A stretch of 64,000 nucleotides of DNA, taken from contig NZ_LN909065.1 in the NCBI RefSeq assembly GCF_001486505.1, positions 682,001 to 746,000 of the forward strand, given 5' to 3'. Source of the DNA: Paenibacillus rubinfantis (GTDB taxonomy: Bacteria; Bacillota; Bacilli; Paenibacillales; Paenibacillaceae). The translations under genes and the position numbers were made by a program. A model generated the notes under the pieces. That model ran no database searches, was not told the origin of the DNA, and saw only the letters and a program-made list of their open reading frames with translations. Shown piece by piece: positions 32,818-39,608 of this stretch (the first letter of the stretch is position 1; each line of letters begins with the position of its first letter).

Positions 32818-33453
32818 ATGAACCCAAACAAAGACCTGTCTACCCGCGAGCGGATTCTTCATCTGATGAAAACCGCCGGGCCTCTTAGCGCAAAGGAGCT
32901 CACGACGGAGCTGCAGATCACGGAGATGGCCGTACGCCGGCATCTCGGCACGATGGAGCGCGACGGGCTGATCGAGTCGAAGATGTTGCGGCAAACGCCG
33001 GGCCGGCCCACCGCGGTGTACGGATTAACCGACCTGGCCGAGGCGCTTTTTCCGAAGAAATACCACTCGCTTACACTGGACCTGTTGGACGAATTGGCCG
33101 AGGAAAGCGGCGAAGACATGGTAGACCGCCTGTTCGACCGCCGCAAGGAGAAGCTCAGCCGCAAATATATGGCCGAGATGGAAGGCAAATCGCTGACCGA
33201 CAAAGTGCGGACGCTCTCGGAAATCCAAAACGACAACGGGTATATGACCGAGCTTCAAGAAACCGAAGGTGGCGAATACATGCTCATGGAGCATAACTGC
33301 CCGATTTCGCAAATTGCCAATCGCTACAACCATGCCTGCGACTGCGAGCTGAATTTGTTCGAATCGCTGCTGGACGCCGACGTGGAACGTACCGAATGCT
33401 TGGCCCAGCAAGGCAAAAAATGCGTGTATGTGATTCGCCAGCGCAACCGGTAA
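32818..33453 (+). CDS. SufR-like iron-sulfur transcriptional regulator
   Basis: A 211-residue regulator with an N-terminal DeoR/ArsR-type winged helix (LSAKELTTELQITEMAVRRH, residues 23-42) and a C-terminal sensor domain. Cysteines at about 161, 174, 176, 194 and 202 fit the Fe-S cluster region of SufR-type proteins (Cys-X12-Cys, then more distal Cys residues, ending GKKCVYVI). SufR relatives repress Fe-S assembly genes and sense cluster or redox state. ATG 32818 is used instead of GTG 32809 because AGGGAG is then eight bases upstream. It probably shares a transcript with trhO. Confidence 0.8.
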   Translation: MNPNKDLSTRERILHLMKTAGPLSAKELTTELQITEMAVRRHLGTMERDGLIESKMLRQTPGRPTAVYGLTDLAEALFPKKYHSLTLDLLDELAEESGEDMVDRLFDRRKEKLSRKYMAEMEGKSLTDKVRTLSEIQNDNGYMTELQETEGGEYMLMEHNCPISQIANRYNHACDCELNLFESLLDADVERTECLAQQGKKCVYVIRQRNR

Positions 33454-33476
33454 GTGGGCACACCCTATCCAAAGCA

Positions 33477-33500
33477 AAAAGCAGCCCGAGGGCTGCTTTT
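33477..33500. terminator. Bidirectional terminator
   Basis: 11-bp stem AAAAGCAGCCC / GGGCTGCTTTT with a minimal GA loop, followed by TTATATATC; lies between the SufR-like gene and yuzB, which converge. Confidence 0.85.
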
Positions 33501-33752
33501 TTATATATCATAGACGCTTAATTCGTCTTCGATGGCCTGCTTGACGAGCTGAATACACTCCTCCGTCGTCTTGGCGGAGACCCGCTTGCCGTTCACCAGC
33601 GCATACGGTCTAAGCTTACATAAGCCGCATAAACTAAGACAGTCCTGGCGCATGACGGCGATTTCCGGATAATCCTCTTCCAGCTTCTCCAGTTCAAGCG
33701 CGCTCATCAGGTTGCTGTCGCAAACCTCGACGATCACGATACCCAACCCCAT
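33501..33752 (-). CDS. yuzB: YuzB family protein (DUF1450)
   Basis: An 83-residue thioredoxin-like small protein of the YuzB/UPF0349 family. The core is VEVCDSNLM at the start and DCLSLCGLCKLRPYALVNG with three closely placed cysteines in the middle, the family hallmark. The cysteines suggest a metal or Fe-S role, but the function is not established. The sequence overlaps the shared terminator at its 3' end. Its neighbours (trhO, SufR-like regulator, sodA) point to redox metabolism. Confidence 0.85.
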   Translation of the reverse strand: MGLGIVIVEVCDSNLMSALELEKLEEDYPEIAVMRQDCLSLCGLCKLRPYALVNGKRVSAKTTEECIQLVKQAIEDELSVYDI

Positions 33753-33850
33753 GATGTCTTATCACCCCAACTTCTGACTTACCCTGCTTGAACCATCATT
33801 ATGAGGATCGCGGGCCCATTTGTCAATCTTGCGACTCATTTAACATACTT

Positions 33851-33893
33851 AACATACATTTATGTTGACTAAGGCGAGATGCAGATTTATAAT
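33851..33893 (+). promoter_or_regulatory. sodA promoter with palindrome over the -35 box
   Basis: TTGACT at 33865-33870 and TATAAT at 33888-33893 with an ideal 17-base spacer. AACATACATTTATGTT (33851-33866) is a perfect AACATA-N4-TATGTT inverted repeat overlapping the -35 box, a good operator position. Confidence 0.75.
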
Positions 33894-33945
33894 TAGTTTT
33901 GTCGGAATTACTATTACATATCGGAGAAGAAAGGATTGATTACAA

Positions 33946-34563
33946 ATGGCACATCAATTACCTGCTTTGCCTTACCCGAACAACGCGCTTGAGCCTCATA
34001 TCGATGAAACAACGATGATGATTCACCATGATCGTCACCATAATACGTACGTTACCAACCTGAACGCAGCTCTGGAATCCGCTCCTGAACTGCAATCCAA
34101 ATCCGTAGAAGAGCTGATTGCTGATCTGGACAGCGTACCGGAAAGTATCCGCACCGCGGTTCGCAACAACGGTGGCGGCCATGCTAACCACTCCCTGTTC
34201 TGGGAAACGATCGGCCCGAACGGCGGCGGCCAACCATCCGGCAAGCTGGCAGACGCGATCAACAGCGAGCTGGGCGGCTTCGACAAATTCAAAGAAGACT
34301 TCAGCAAAGCAGCTACAACGCGTTTCGGCAGCGGCTGGGCGTTCTTGGCGGTAGATGCTAACGGCAAATTGTCCGTATACAGCTTGCCAAACCAAGACTC
34401 CCCAATCATGGAAGGCAAGACGCCAATCCTTGGCCTGGACGTATGGGAGCATGCGTACTACCTGAAATACCAAAACAAACGTCCGGACTACATCGCCGCT
34501 TTCTTCAACGTAATCAACTGGTCCGAAGTAGAGAAACGTTACGAAGCAGCGCTGAACAAATAA
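33946..34563 (+). CDS. sodA: Superoxide dismutase, Mn/Fe type
   Basis: Converts superoxide to hydrogen peroxide and oxygen. The 205-residue protein has the full metal ligand set: His in [11 protein letters not shown] (near 27), His in NHSLFWE (near 82), and Asp and His in [11 protein letters not shown]. The GGGQPSG insertion and GSGWAFL match Mn-type enzymes of Bacillales. AAAGGA precedes ATG 33946. It has its own promoter and terminator. Confidence 0.95.
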   Translation: MAHQLPALPYPNNALEPHIDETTMMIHHDRHHNTYVTNLNAALESAPELQSKSVEELIADLDSVPESIRTAVRNNGGGHANHSLFWETIGPNGGGQPSGKLADAINSELGGFDKFKEDFSKAATTRFGSGWAFLAVDANGKLSVYSLPNQDSPIMEGKTPILGLDVWEHAYYLKYQNKRPDYIAAFFNVINWSEVEKRYEAALNK

Positions 34564-34597
34564 GCGGAAATGCAGGCCATCCGCCTGTATCTATAAC

Positions 34598-34646
34598 AAA
34601 AGGGTGTCCTCATGGACCGGCTAGCCGGCTCCCGGGACACCCTTTT
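34598..34646 (+). terminator. Terminator of sodA
   Basis: AGGGTGTCC (34601-34609) pairs with GGACACCCT (34635-34643), with an inner CCGGCTAGCCGG palindrome, followed by TTTTTATT. Confidence 0.85.
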
Positions 34647-34655
34647 TATTCACCC

Positions 34656-35681
34656 TCATAACTTCCTTGCGACGGAATCGCGCACTACCAGCGTGGGCTC
34701 CACCTGCCAGTGTATCGCTTCCCGCGTTCGGCCCAACTCCGACAGGAGCAGCTGAATCGCCGCATCGCACATTCGCTCCTTCTCCACCCGCATCGTGGTC
34801 ATACTTAACCCTTCGCTGTTTACATAAGGTAAATCATCGAACCCGGCGATAGAGACGTCCTCCGGCATTCGCTTGCTTCTTTCCTTCAGCAGACCGGCAA
34901 GCAAATAAGCAATTCGATCATTCCCGCAAAAAAACGCCGTTGGCCATTCCCGTAACCCATCCAGAAAATCCGCCATCTCCGCTGCGGTGTAATCATATCC
35001 CTTCGAGATCGTCAAGCAATCCGCTTCCCGAATGAACAGCCCCTGCTCCTTTATCGCCTTCTCATATCCAAACCAGCGCTCCTCATGACTGGTTGACAGG
35101 TTCGTTGGCCCGATAAATCCGATGCGGCGATGCCCGGCTTCAATCAGATGCCTAACGGCAGTATAAGCTCCTTCTAGATTGGCCGAGGTAACGGCCGGAC
35201 AAGGCAGATCACGGTAATAGGAATCCATCAGTACCAGTGGCGTATCCAGTTCCCAAATCCGTTTCGCATAGTCCTGCTCGGCGATGCCAAACAGAATCAC
35301 GCCCCGATACGGAATATCGGCGAACGGTCCCGGCAGCGACCGCGTGGTTTCCGTCTCCCGATCAAGCGGGGTAATAACGGCGTTGAGGCCTTTTTTGCGC
35401 GCGCTCCGTTCCAATCCCCAGATCATGTCGTGAAAAAACTGAAAATGATCATTATCCTGATAGCTCATGATCCGTTCGGGAACAAGCACCAAAATATTCG
35501 CCTTTCCGCTCTCCTGGGGCGCATAAGGTCCATACCCCATCTCCCGCGCGGTTTGCTGCACAAGGCGGCGCATCTCCTCGCTGACGCCTTTTTTGTCCAT
35601 CAGCGCCAGTGACACCGCATTTTTGGATATTTGCAGGCGGTTGGCGATATCCTGCATGGATACTTTCTTTTTGCGGCCCAT
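34656..35681 (-). CDS. LacI family transcriptional regulator
   Basis: A 341-residue sugar-responsive regulator. The helix-turn-helix (VSMQDIANRLQISKNAVSLA, about residues 7-26) begins the protein, followed by a hinge and a periplasmic-binding-type domain (GFIGPTNLS, FFCGNDRIAYLL, VSIAGFDDLPY). ATG 35681 is chosen because AAAGGA lies nine bases before it; ATG 35690 has too short a spacer. It is divergent from a ROK kinase and manA and probably controls sugar genes, perhaps these. Confidence 0.87.
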   Translation of the reverse strand: MGRKKKVSMQDIANRLQISKNAVSLALMDKKGVSEEMRRLVQQTAREMGYGPYAPQESGKANILVLVPERIMSYQDNDHFQFFHDMIWGLERSARKKGLNAVITPLDRETETTRSLPGPFADIPYRGVILFGIAEQDYAKRIWELDTPLVLMDSYYRDLPCPAVTSANLEGAYTAVRHLIEAGHRRIGFIGPTNLSTSHEERWFGYEKAIKEQGLFIREADCLTISKGYDYTAAEMADFLDGLREWPTAFFCGNDRIAYLLAGLLKERSKRMPEDVSIAGFDDLPYVNSEGLSMTTMRVEKERMCDAAIQLLLSELGRTREAIHWQVEPTLVVRDSVARKL

Positions 35682-35720
35682 CCTTTTCATTCCTTTCGAA
35701 TCATGCTACACTTAGCCTAT

Positions 35721-35759
35721 ATCCTACTTTACAAATCTCATTTTTGTCAAGTTTGTCAA
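35721..35759 (-). promoter_or_regulatory. Promoter of the LacI gene with repeated TTGACA
   Basis: On the minus strand TTGACA (35750-35745), 18-base spacer and TAGGAT (35726-35721). A second TTGACA at 35759-35754 forms the direct repeat CTTGACAAACTTGACAA, which may also be part of an operator for the divergent genes. Confidence 0.5.
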
Positions 35760-35798
35760 GTTGGCATGGAATTTTCACTTCCACAGGAGGAATGAACG

Positions 35799-36713
35799 TT
35801 GAGTTATGCAATAGGTATCGATATTGGCGGCACCAAAACCGCCATTGGTCTGGTTGGCGCAGACGGTGAGGTGCGGGCGAAGGTATCCCTGCCGACCGAT
35901 CAGACGGTTGCGCCGGAGATCATGGTCGACCGAATGGCCGCTGCGATCCAGGACATCCTAGCCGAACAAGGCATCGCAGAAGCGGAACTGAAGGGAATCG
36001 GTGTCGGTGCTCCCGGCCCCCTGAATACAAAGGAAGGCAAAATCGCCGAACCGCCAAATCTGCGGACCTGGTGGAACTTCCCGGTCGTCGACTCGCTGGC
36101 ACGTTACTTCAACTTGCCGATCCACCTCGAGAACGACGCTACCGCCGCCGCCTTGGCCGAAAAGTGGCTTGGCGCCGCCAAGGATGCTGAACACTTCGTA
36201 TTTATTACGATCAGCACGGGCATCGGTGCCGGGATCTATTCCCACGGCAAGCTGATCACCGGCGCTTCCGGCAATGCCGGCGACGTAGGGCATTTCGTTG
36301 TTGATCCCTCCGCTGGGACCTGCGTCTGCGGGCAGAAGGGCTGCTGGGAATACGTGGCCTCCGGTACGGCGGTCGCAAGACAAGCTTCGGCTTTGCTTGG
36401 CCGGGAGGTTTCCTCGAAGGAAGCTTTTGATCTGGCGGCAGCCGGGAATCCTTCGATTCAGGAGCTTGTTGCCAAGGTCTTTGAAAATATCGGTGTAGGC
36501 TGCGTAACCCTGATCAACACGTTAGATCCGGAGAAGCTGGTCATCGGCGGCGGCGTCTCCCAGGTTGGCGCTCCGATGTTTAACGCCGTGCGGGACTATG
36601 TGTCGAAGCATGCCCTGAACCCTTCGGGCCGGCAAACGCCGATCGTTCCCGCTGCCCTTCATCAAGACGCCGGCTTGATCGGCGCCGCTGCATTAGTTCA
36701 TATTCCATACTGA
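35799..36713 (+). CDS. ROK family glucokinase
   Basis: Phosphorylates glucose or a related sugar with ATP. The 304-residue protein has the phosphate loop GIDIGGTKTAIG at residues 6-17, ENDATAAALAE with the catalytic Asp, the zinc-binding ROK signature GTCVCGQKGCWE and the C-terminal adenosine motif VIGGGVS. The start is TTG 35799 with AGGAGG eight bases in front. The gene is followed by manA after 28 bases, suggesting a hexose phosphorylation-isomerisation unit under the divergent LacI protein. Confidence 0.9.
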   Translation: MSYAIGIDIGGTKTAIGLVGADGEVRAKVSLPTDQTVAPEIMVDRMAAAIQDILAEQGIAEAELKGIGVGAPGPLNTKEGKIAEPPNLRTWWNFPVVDSLARYFNLPIHLENDATAAALAEKWLGAAKDAEHFVFITISTGIGAGIYSHGKLITGASGNAGDVGHFVVDPSAGTCVCGQKGCWEYVASGTAVARQASALLGREVSSKEAFDLAAAGNPSIQELVAKVFENIGVGCVTLINTLDPEKLVIGGGVSQVGAPMFNAVRDYVSKHALNPSGRQTPIVPAALHQDAGLIGAAALVHIPY

Positions 36714-36741
36714 TCGATAGAGACAAAGGAGTCCGATAACC

Positions 36742-37689
36742 ATGAATGAACCGATTTTTTTACAGCCGATTTTCCAAGAACGCATTTGGGGCGGCACCAA
36801 GCTAAGAGACCTGTTTGGCTACGACATTCCCAATGATCGTACCGGCGAATGCTGGGCCGTATCCGCTCATCCCAACGGGCAGAGCATCGTGAAGAACGGA
36901 CCGTACCAAGGTACGAAGCTAGGCGATTTGTGGACTTCGCATCCCGAGCTGTTCCGTTCCTCGTCCAAGGTGTTCCCGCTGTTGACGAAAATTCTCGACG
37001 CTTCCGACGATCTGTCGGTACAGGTGCACCCTGACGACGAATACGCCGGCCAACACGAGAATGGTGAGCTCGGCAAAACCGAATGCTGGTACATCGTTGA
37101 CGCCGAACCTGGTGCTGTGATCATTTACGGCCATGAGGCAAAAACGAAAGAAGAGCTCGTTTCGATGATCGAGAACGGCGAGTGGGACCGCTTCCTGACT
37201 AAAGTGCCGGTGAAGCCGGGCGACTTCTTCTATGTCCCAAGCGGTACGCTGCATGCGCTAGGCAAAGGCATCGTTGTGCTCGAAACGCAGCAAAGCTCCG
37301 ATACCACCTACCGCGTGTATGATTACGATCGCCGCGACAAGGACGGGAACACCCGCGAGCTGCATCTGGAGAAAGCGATTGACGTCACCACCGTGCCGCA
37401 ATCTTATGTACCCGTGTCCTACGAAACCACGCAGCAAGGTGGTCTGACGGTGACCTCCTTCGTCTCCAATTCCTTTTTTACCGTAGAAAAATGGAACGTT
37501 TCCGGCGCAGAAACCGAAGTAGCTGCGAACGAGAAATATACGATCTTCAGCGTGCTTGCCGGCAGCGGGAAGTTAACGGCAGGCGGGCAAAGCTACGATC
37601 TGGCCAAAGGCGAGCACTTTATTTTGCCGGTCGGGTTTGGTCCTTATAGCTTAAGCGGAGACCTCGAAATGATCATGTCCCACGAGTAA
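36742..37689 (+). CDS. manA: Mannose-6-phosphate isomerase, class I
   Basis: Interconverts mannose-6-phosphate and fructose-6-phosphate with a zinc ion. The 315-residue protein is the short Firmicutes form. Visible elements: IFQERIWGGTKLRD at the start, QVHPDDEYA and LGKTECWY with metal ligands, VPSGTLHALGKG, and the ETQQSSDTTYRVYDYDR signature. AAAGGAG precedes ATG 36742. It is co-transcribed with the ROK kinase and ends with a strong terminator. Confidence 0.93.
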   Translation: MNEPIFLQPIFQERIWGGTKLRDLFGYDIPNDRTGECWAVSAHPNGQSIVKNGPYQGTKLGDLWTSHPELFRSSSKVFPLLTKILDASDDLSVQVHPDDEYAGQHENGELGKTECWYIVDAEPGAVIIYGHEAKTKEELVSMIENGEWDRFLTKVPVKPGDFFYVPSGTLHALGKGIVVLETQQSSDTTYRVYDYDRRDKDGNTRELHLEKAIDVTTVPQSYVPVSYETTQQGGLTVTSFVSNSFFTVEKWNVSGAETEVAANEKYTIFSVLAGSGKLTAGGQSYDLAKGEHFILPVGFGPYSLSGDLEMIMSHE

Positions 37690-37713
37690 TCCGAACCCAC
37701 ATAAGCAAACAAC

Positions 37714-37763
37714 AAACGGACGGAAGCGCTCATCCTCAGGATGACTGCTCCCGTCCGTTTTTG
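37714..37763 (+). terminator. Terminator of the ROK-manA unit
   Basis: AAACGGACGG (37714-37723) pairs with CCGTCCGTTT (37751-37760) around an inner CATCCTCAGGATG hairpin, followed by TTT. Confidence 0.88.
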
Positions 37764-37784
37764 CGTTGCGTTACTTCCTCCGGC

Positions 37785-38303
37785 TTAGCGGCGGATATAA
37801 CGTTCTTCTAAAATTTGAGCATGGTGCTCGGCATGCCCCGCGAGAATATAAGCGAAGGCGCGGGCAGAGGCCGGGCCGCCGGAGACGGTGCCCCTGCGGA
37901 CCCATGCGTCATCATTCAACTGCCGAGCCAACACCAGCGTGGATTCCCGCACGATCTCAAAACCGTGCAGGAGCTCCTCGATCGACTGCCCGTCAAACGT
38001 GGCATGGCGGGCGAACAATTCCTCGTCGAAGCCCGGAAGCGGCGTGGTATCGCCGCGCGCGATCCGCAGCAAACGATACTGCATCACCCGTTCCGTATCC
38101 GCGATATGGCCCAGCACTTCCTTGACGCTCCATTTCCCTTCGGCATATCGATAGTTGGCTTGCTCTTCGCTGCTTCCGGCCCACTGCTCGCGCAGAAGCT
38201 TAGGCTGTGCCTCCAAAAAGTCCAGTAAATCGCCCTCAGGTACCTTTTGGATGTAAGTTTCAAAATGCCCCGCATATTCCCCTGTCTGTGGTCGACTCAA
38301 CAT
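37785..38303 (-). CDS. DinB/YfiT-like putative metal-dependent hydrolase or thiol transferase
   Basis: A 172-residue four-helix-bundle protein. The metal-binding triad of the DinB/YfiT group is visible as His in VLGHIADTERVMQYR (helix 2) and two His in LAGHAEHHAQILEERY (helix 4). Family members are bacillithiol or mycothiol S-transferases and uncharacterised hydrolases. ATG 38303 with AGGAGG ten bases upstream replaces a longer open frame to 38438. It is the last gene of a minus-strand group behind the DUF3006 gene. Confidence 0.85.
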   Translation of the reverse strand: MLSRPQTGEYAGHFETYIQKVPEGDLLDFLEAQPKLLREQWAGSSEEQANYRYAEGKWSVKEVLGHIADTERVMQYRLLRIARGDTTPLPGFDEELFARHATFDGQSIEELLHGFEIVRESTLVLARQLNDDAWVRRGTVSGGPASARAFAYILAGHAEHHAQILEERYIRR

Positions 38304-38343
38304 TTCAATAAATGCCTCCTCCTGCTTTATTTTAGGATGAATG

Positions 38344-38562
38344 TTACTCCTCTTCCTCCCACACCTCTTCCAATAAATCGCGGATTTGGCGGGTCCTCCG
38401 TTCGGTTTCCTTTGGGTTAGGGACCCATTTCTCACCATCCCAATTCACGACATCTCCCGGTTTGACCGCGGGATCCACCTGGGAACGCGGAACCGGACGG
38501 GTGCTGCCGTCTGACTCCAAGATGCATACGTCCCCTTCAAAGCCTTCCACGATATGGCTCAT
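38344..38562 (-). CDS. DUF3006 domain protein
   Basis: A 72-residue protein. The DUF3006 outline is clear: HIVEGFEGDVCILESDGSTR, then VPRSQVDPAVKPGDVV and a C-terminal charged helix RQIRDLLEEVW. Such small proteins are often found beside ComEC-type metallo-beta-lactamase proteins, as here. ATG 38562 is used, ATG 38568 is possible; either one lies directly at the stop codon of the upstream gene, so translation is probably coupled. Confidence 0.8.
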   Translation of the reverse strand: MSHIVEGFEGDVCILESDGSTRPVPRSQVDPAVKPGDVVNWDGEKWVPNPKETERRTRQIRDLLEEVWEEEE

Positions 38563-38569
38563 TTCCATC

Positions 38570-39475
38570 TCACCTTTCCGTCGTGATATGGTACTCTTCG
38601 CCATTGCTGACGATCTCCACCGTCCCCTGCAGATCGTTCCGATACACCTGTACCTGCTGCTTGGCTAGACGATCCAGAATCGTCTTCGTCGGGTGTCCGT
38701 AGGAATTGTCGCCGACTTGAATCACGGCATACTTCGGTTTCACCGCGCTCAGAAACTTGGCCGTGGTCGACGACTTCGAGCCATGGTGCCCAACCAGCAG
38801 AACATCGGCACGCAGGTTCGCCCCCGAATCCAACATCAGCCGCTCGCTTTCCGATTCCGCATCTCCGGTTAACAGGAAGGAAGTGTTTCCATAAGTCACC
38901 TTCACGACAGCGCTCATATTGTTGTTGTCGTCGGTCGCCTTCACCGGGGCGAACAGGTTCACCTGAACTTCTTCATCCCAGGCCAGCTCTACCCCCGCTT
39001 TGGCCGTTTTCACCTTCAGTCCTTTACTGCGAATGGAGTTCAGCAGCGACTCAAACGTCTTCGTATTGGACTGAATCTTTGGCATATAAATCTCGCCGAT
39101 GTCCAAACGATCGATTACCCGATCCAACCCGCCGATATGATCCGCATCCGGATGCGTCCCGATCACGAGATCCAAGCGGTGTACGCCATACGCTTGCAGA
39201 TAGCGTACCATCTCCTCCTCCTTGTCATTGTTGCCGGCATCGATCAGCATCGTATGCCCGGAGGGGCTGATCAGCAGCTGCGAAGCGCCTTGTCCGACAT
39301 CGAGAAAAATGACGCGGAGCGAGCGGTCCCCCATCTCCTCGGAAGCGGGTGGCGTGTTCTCCGTCAGCCGTCCTACAGCCTCCTCCCAGCTTCCCGGAGC
39401 GCAGCCCGAAAGAAGTACACTTAACCACAAAGCAAATACGCAAACAACCGTCCATCTTGTTTTCTGTCTACTCAT
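38570..39475 (-). CDS. ComEC/Rec2-like metallo-beta-lactamase lipoprotein
   Basis: A 301-residue exported protein. The signal peptide ends in a lipobox LLSGCAP (Cys at about residue 25), so it is anchored outside. The metallo-beta-lactamase domain (about 53-290) has VIFLDVGQGASQ, IDAGNN, the zinc motif THPDADHIGG, LLTGDAE and LLVGHHGSK, matching the C-terminal domain of the competence protein ComEC. It may act as an extracellular nuclease or phosphodiesterase. It is followed at once by the DUF3006 gene. Confidence 0.87.
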   Translation of the reverse strand: MSRQKTRWTVVCVFALWLSVLLSGCAPGSWEEAVGRLTENTPPASEEMGDRSLRVIFLDVGQGASQLLISPSGHTMLIDAGNNDKEEEMVRYLQAYGVHRLDLVIGTHPDADHIGGLDRVIDRLDIGEIYMPKIQSNTKTFESLLNSIRSKGLKVKTAKAGVELAWDEEVQVNLFAPVKATDDNNNMSAVVKVTYGNTSFLLTGDAESESERLMLDSGANLRADVLLVGHHGSKSSTTAKFLSAVKPKYAVIQVGDNSYGHPTKTILDRLAKQQVQVYRNDLQGTVEIVSNGEEYHITTER

Positions 39476-39562
39476 CGATGATAGTCCTCTTCCCAGAACA
39501 TTTGTTCTAATTATAGGGGATGCCCTTGCCCAAAATCAACCAAAACTTGCTGACTCACAACA

Positions 39563-39597
39563 AAAAAAGAAGCCTGCCCTGCAAAGGCAGACTTCTT
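39563..39597 (-). terminator. Terminator of the Ig-domain protein gene
   Basis: AAGAAG-C-CTGCC pairs with GGCAG-A-CTTCTT (one mismatch); on the minus strand followed by CTTTTTTTG. Confidence 0.8.
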
Positions 39598-39608
39598 GTT
39601 CATCGGCT

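Noticed and set aside
33885..33900. PerR box in the sodA promoter
   Set aside because: Only one half of the TTATAAT-type palindrome is present and it coincides with the -10 box.
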